From: JBBPYC01 sp038200275
Lineage (GTDB): Bacteria > Pseudomonadota > Gammaproteobacteria > Burkholderiales > Burkholderiaceae_C
Reading direction: 5' to 3'
NCBI GenBank assembly: GCA_038200275.1
Contig: JBBPYC010000086.1
Span: forward strand, 1-64,000
DNA length: 64,000 nt
Made by a program: the position numbers and the translations under genes
In this document: positions 63,491-64,000 of the stretch, in pieces
How positions within the stretch are numbered: position 1 is the first letter of the stretch
Layout of the letters: each line of letters starts with the position of its first letter
The notes under the pieces: generated by a model
The model's database searches: none
What the model saw: the letters and a program-made list of their open reading frames with translations, nothing else
Told to the model about the DNA's origin: nothing

Positions 63491-64000
63491 ATGAACCTTT
63501 CGCGCTCTGTGTGCTGGCTGACGACGCTGTTGCTGGTACTGGCGTCGCTGCCGGGATGCGCGGTGCCTGCCGATTCGGTGACGGCATCGCCGACTTCTGT
63601 GCGTGGTGATGTTTCCAACACCAGCCGCCTGCTGGCCTTGCTGCCCACCGACGTGTTGCTGCTGGGCGAACGGCATGATGCGCCTGAGCATCACCGGATC
63701 GAACAACTCGCAGTGGAGGCACTGGCTGCACGCGGACAACTGGCTGCCCTGGCGTTGGAGATGGCCGAGCAGGGACATACCACGGCTGAGCTGCCGCGCG
63801 ATGCATCAGAGGCGGCGGTGATGGCCGCGCTTGACTGGAATGAAGCCGGCTGGCCTTGGCCACCGTATCAGCCCGCCGTGATGGCCGCAGTGCGCGCCGG
63901 CGTGCCGGTGCTCGGCGCCAATCTGCCGCGCACGAACATGCGTGCGGTGATGGCGGATGCACGACTCGACGCGCTGCTGCATCCGATGGCGCTGGCTGAG
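63491..64000 (+). CDS. ChaN-family lipoprotein, N-terminal part
   Basis: 170 residues are visible and the frame stays open at the window end. A signal peptide ends in a lipobox LASLPGC with Cys23. DVLLLGERHDAPEHHRIEQLAVEAL, LAALALEMAEQGH in part and WPPYQPAVMAAVRAGVPVLGANL in part are the typical ChaN/DUF399 segments. The founding member is a haem-binding outer-membrane lipoprotein in Campylobacter. The C-terminal part is outside the window. Confidence 0.85.
   Translation, partial: MNLSRSVCWLTTLLLVLASLPGCAVPADSVTASPTSVRGDVSNTSRLLALLPTDVLLLGERHDAPEHHRIEQLAVEALAARGQLAALALEMAEQGHTTAELPRDASEAAVMAALDWNEAGWPWPPYQPAVMAAVRAGVPVLGANLPRTNMRAVMADARLDALLHPMALAE

Overview
The window reads as chromosomal DNA of a GC-rich betaproteobacterium of the order Burkholderiales, most likely Comamonadaceae or a close relative. 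The evidence is the run fur / bamE-dapB-leuS-lptE-holA-proA, hprK-ptsN-hpf, the TIGR02049-type GshA next to a Kup transporter, DUF3567 and DUF3108 proteins, 'Bug'-type solute receptors, a split MetH, and two families of dispersed intergenic repeats of a kind common in that family. This is inferred from gene content; no 16S or other rRNA is present. No tRNA, rRNA, CRISPR array or prophage was recognised.

Layout. 1-3.9 kb: the 3' end of a di-haem cytochrome c peroxidase, an outer-membrane porin, a TAT-type FMN-binding protein, its probable flavinyl transferase ApbE and a small haem-b-like membrane protein, all on the + strand; together they look like an extracytoplasmic electron-transfer unit. 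3.9-6.3 kb (- strand): a wrecked alcohol-dehydrogenase gene, a TAXI-type receptor and a zinc-ribbon membrane protein. 6.4-8.0 kb (-): a PACE drug exporter overlapping the homocysteine-methyltransferase half of a split MetH. 8.0-18.1 kb (-): a long histidine-degradation locus, in transcription order an SsuABC-like transporter, hutU, a polar-amino-acid receptor and permease, hutD, hutI, hutF and hutG; hutH is not in the window. 18.4-26.2 kb (+): recQ, a three-subunit molybdenum hydroxylase of the PaoABC type, thiL and a histidine phosphatase. 26.2-33.0 kb (-): a catabolic operon (HisD-like dehydrogenase, SDR, LacI regulator, two Bug receptors, HpcH aldolase) with a promoter and a 14-bp palindromic operator at its head. 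33.2-34.0 kb: a decayed IS6-family element.

34.1-64 kb is mostly core genome: gshB, a membrane protein, kup, gshA, proA, holA, lptE, leuS, dapB, bamE, fur, hprK, ptsN, hpf, a patatin-like lipase, corA, an outer-membrane beta-barrel protein, an MTA/SAH nucleosidase, a lipoprotein of the AGE epimerase family, fadD, pntB-pntAB-pntAA, a Nudix hydrolase, DUF3108 and DUF3567 proteins, and the start of a ChaN-family lipoprotein cut by the window end.

The items most worth a second look are the flavin/haem electron-transfer cluster at the left edge, the LacI operon with its operator, the composite hut transport system, and the two dispersed repeat families, one of which appears to have inserted into the reading frames of leuS and mtnN.
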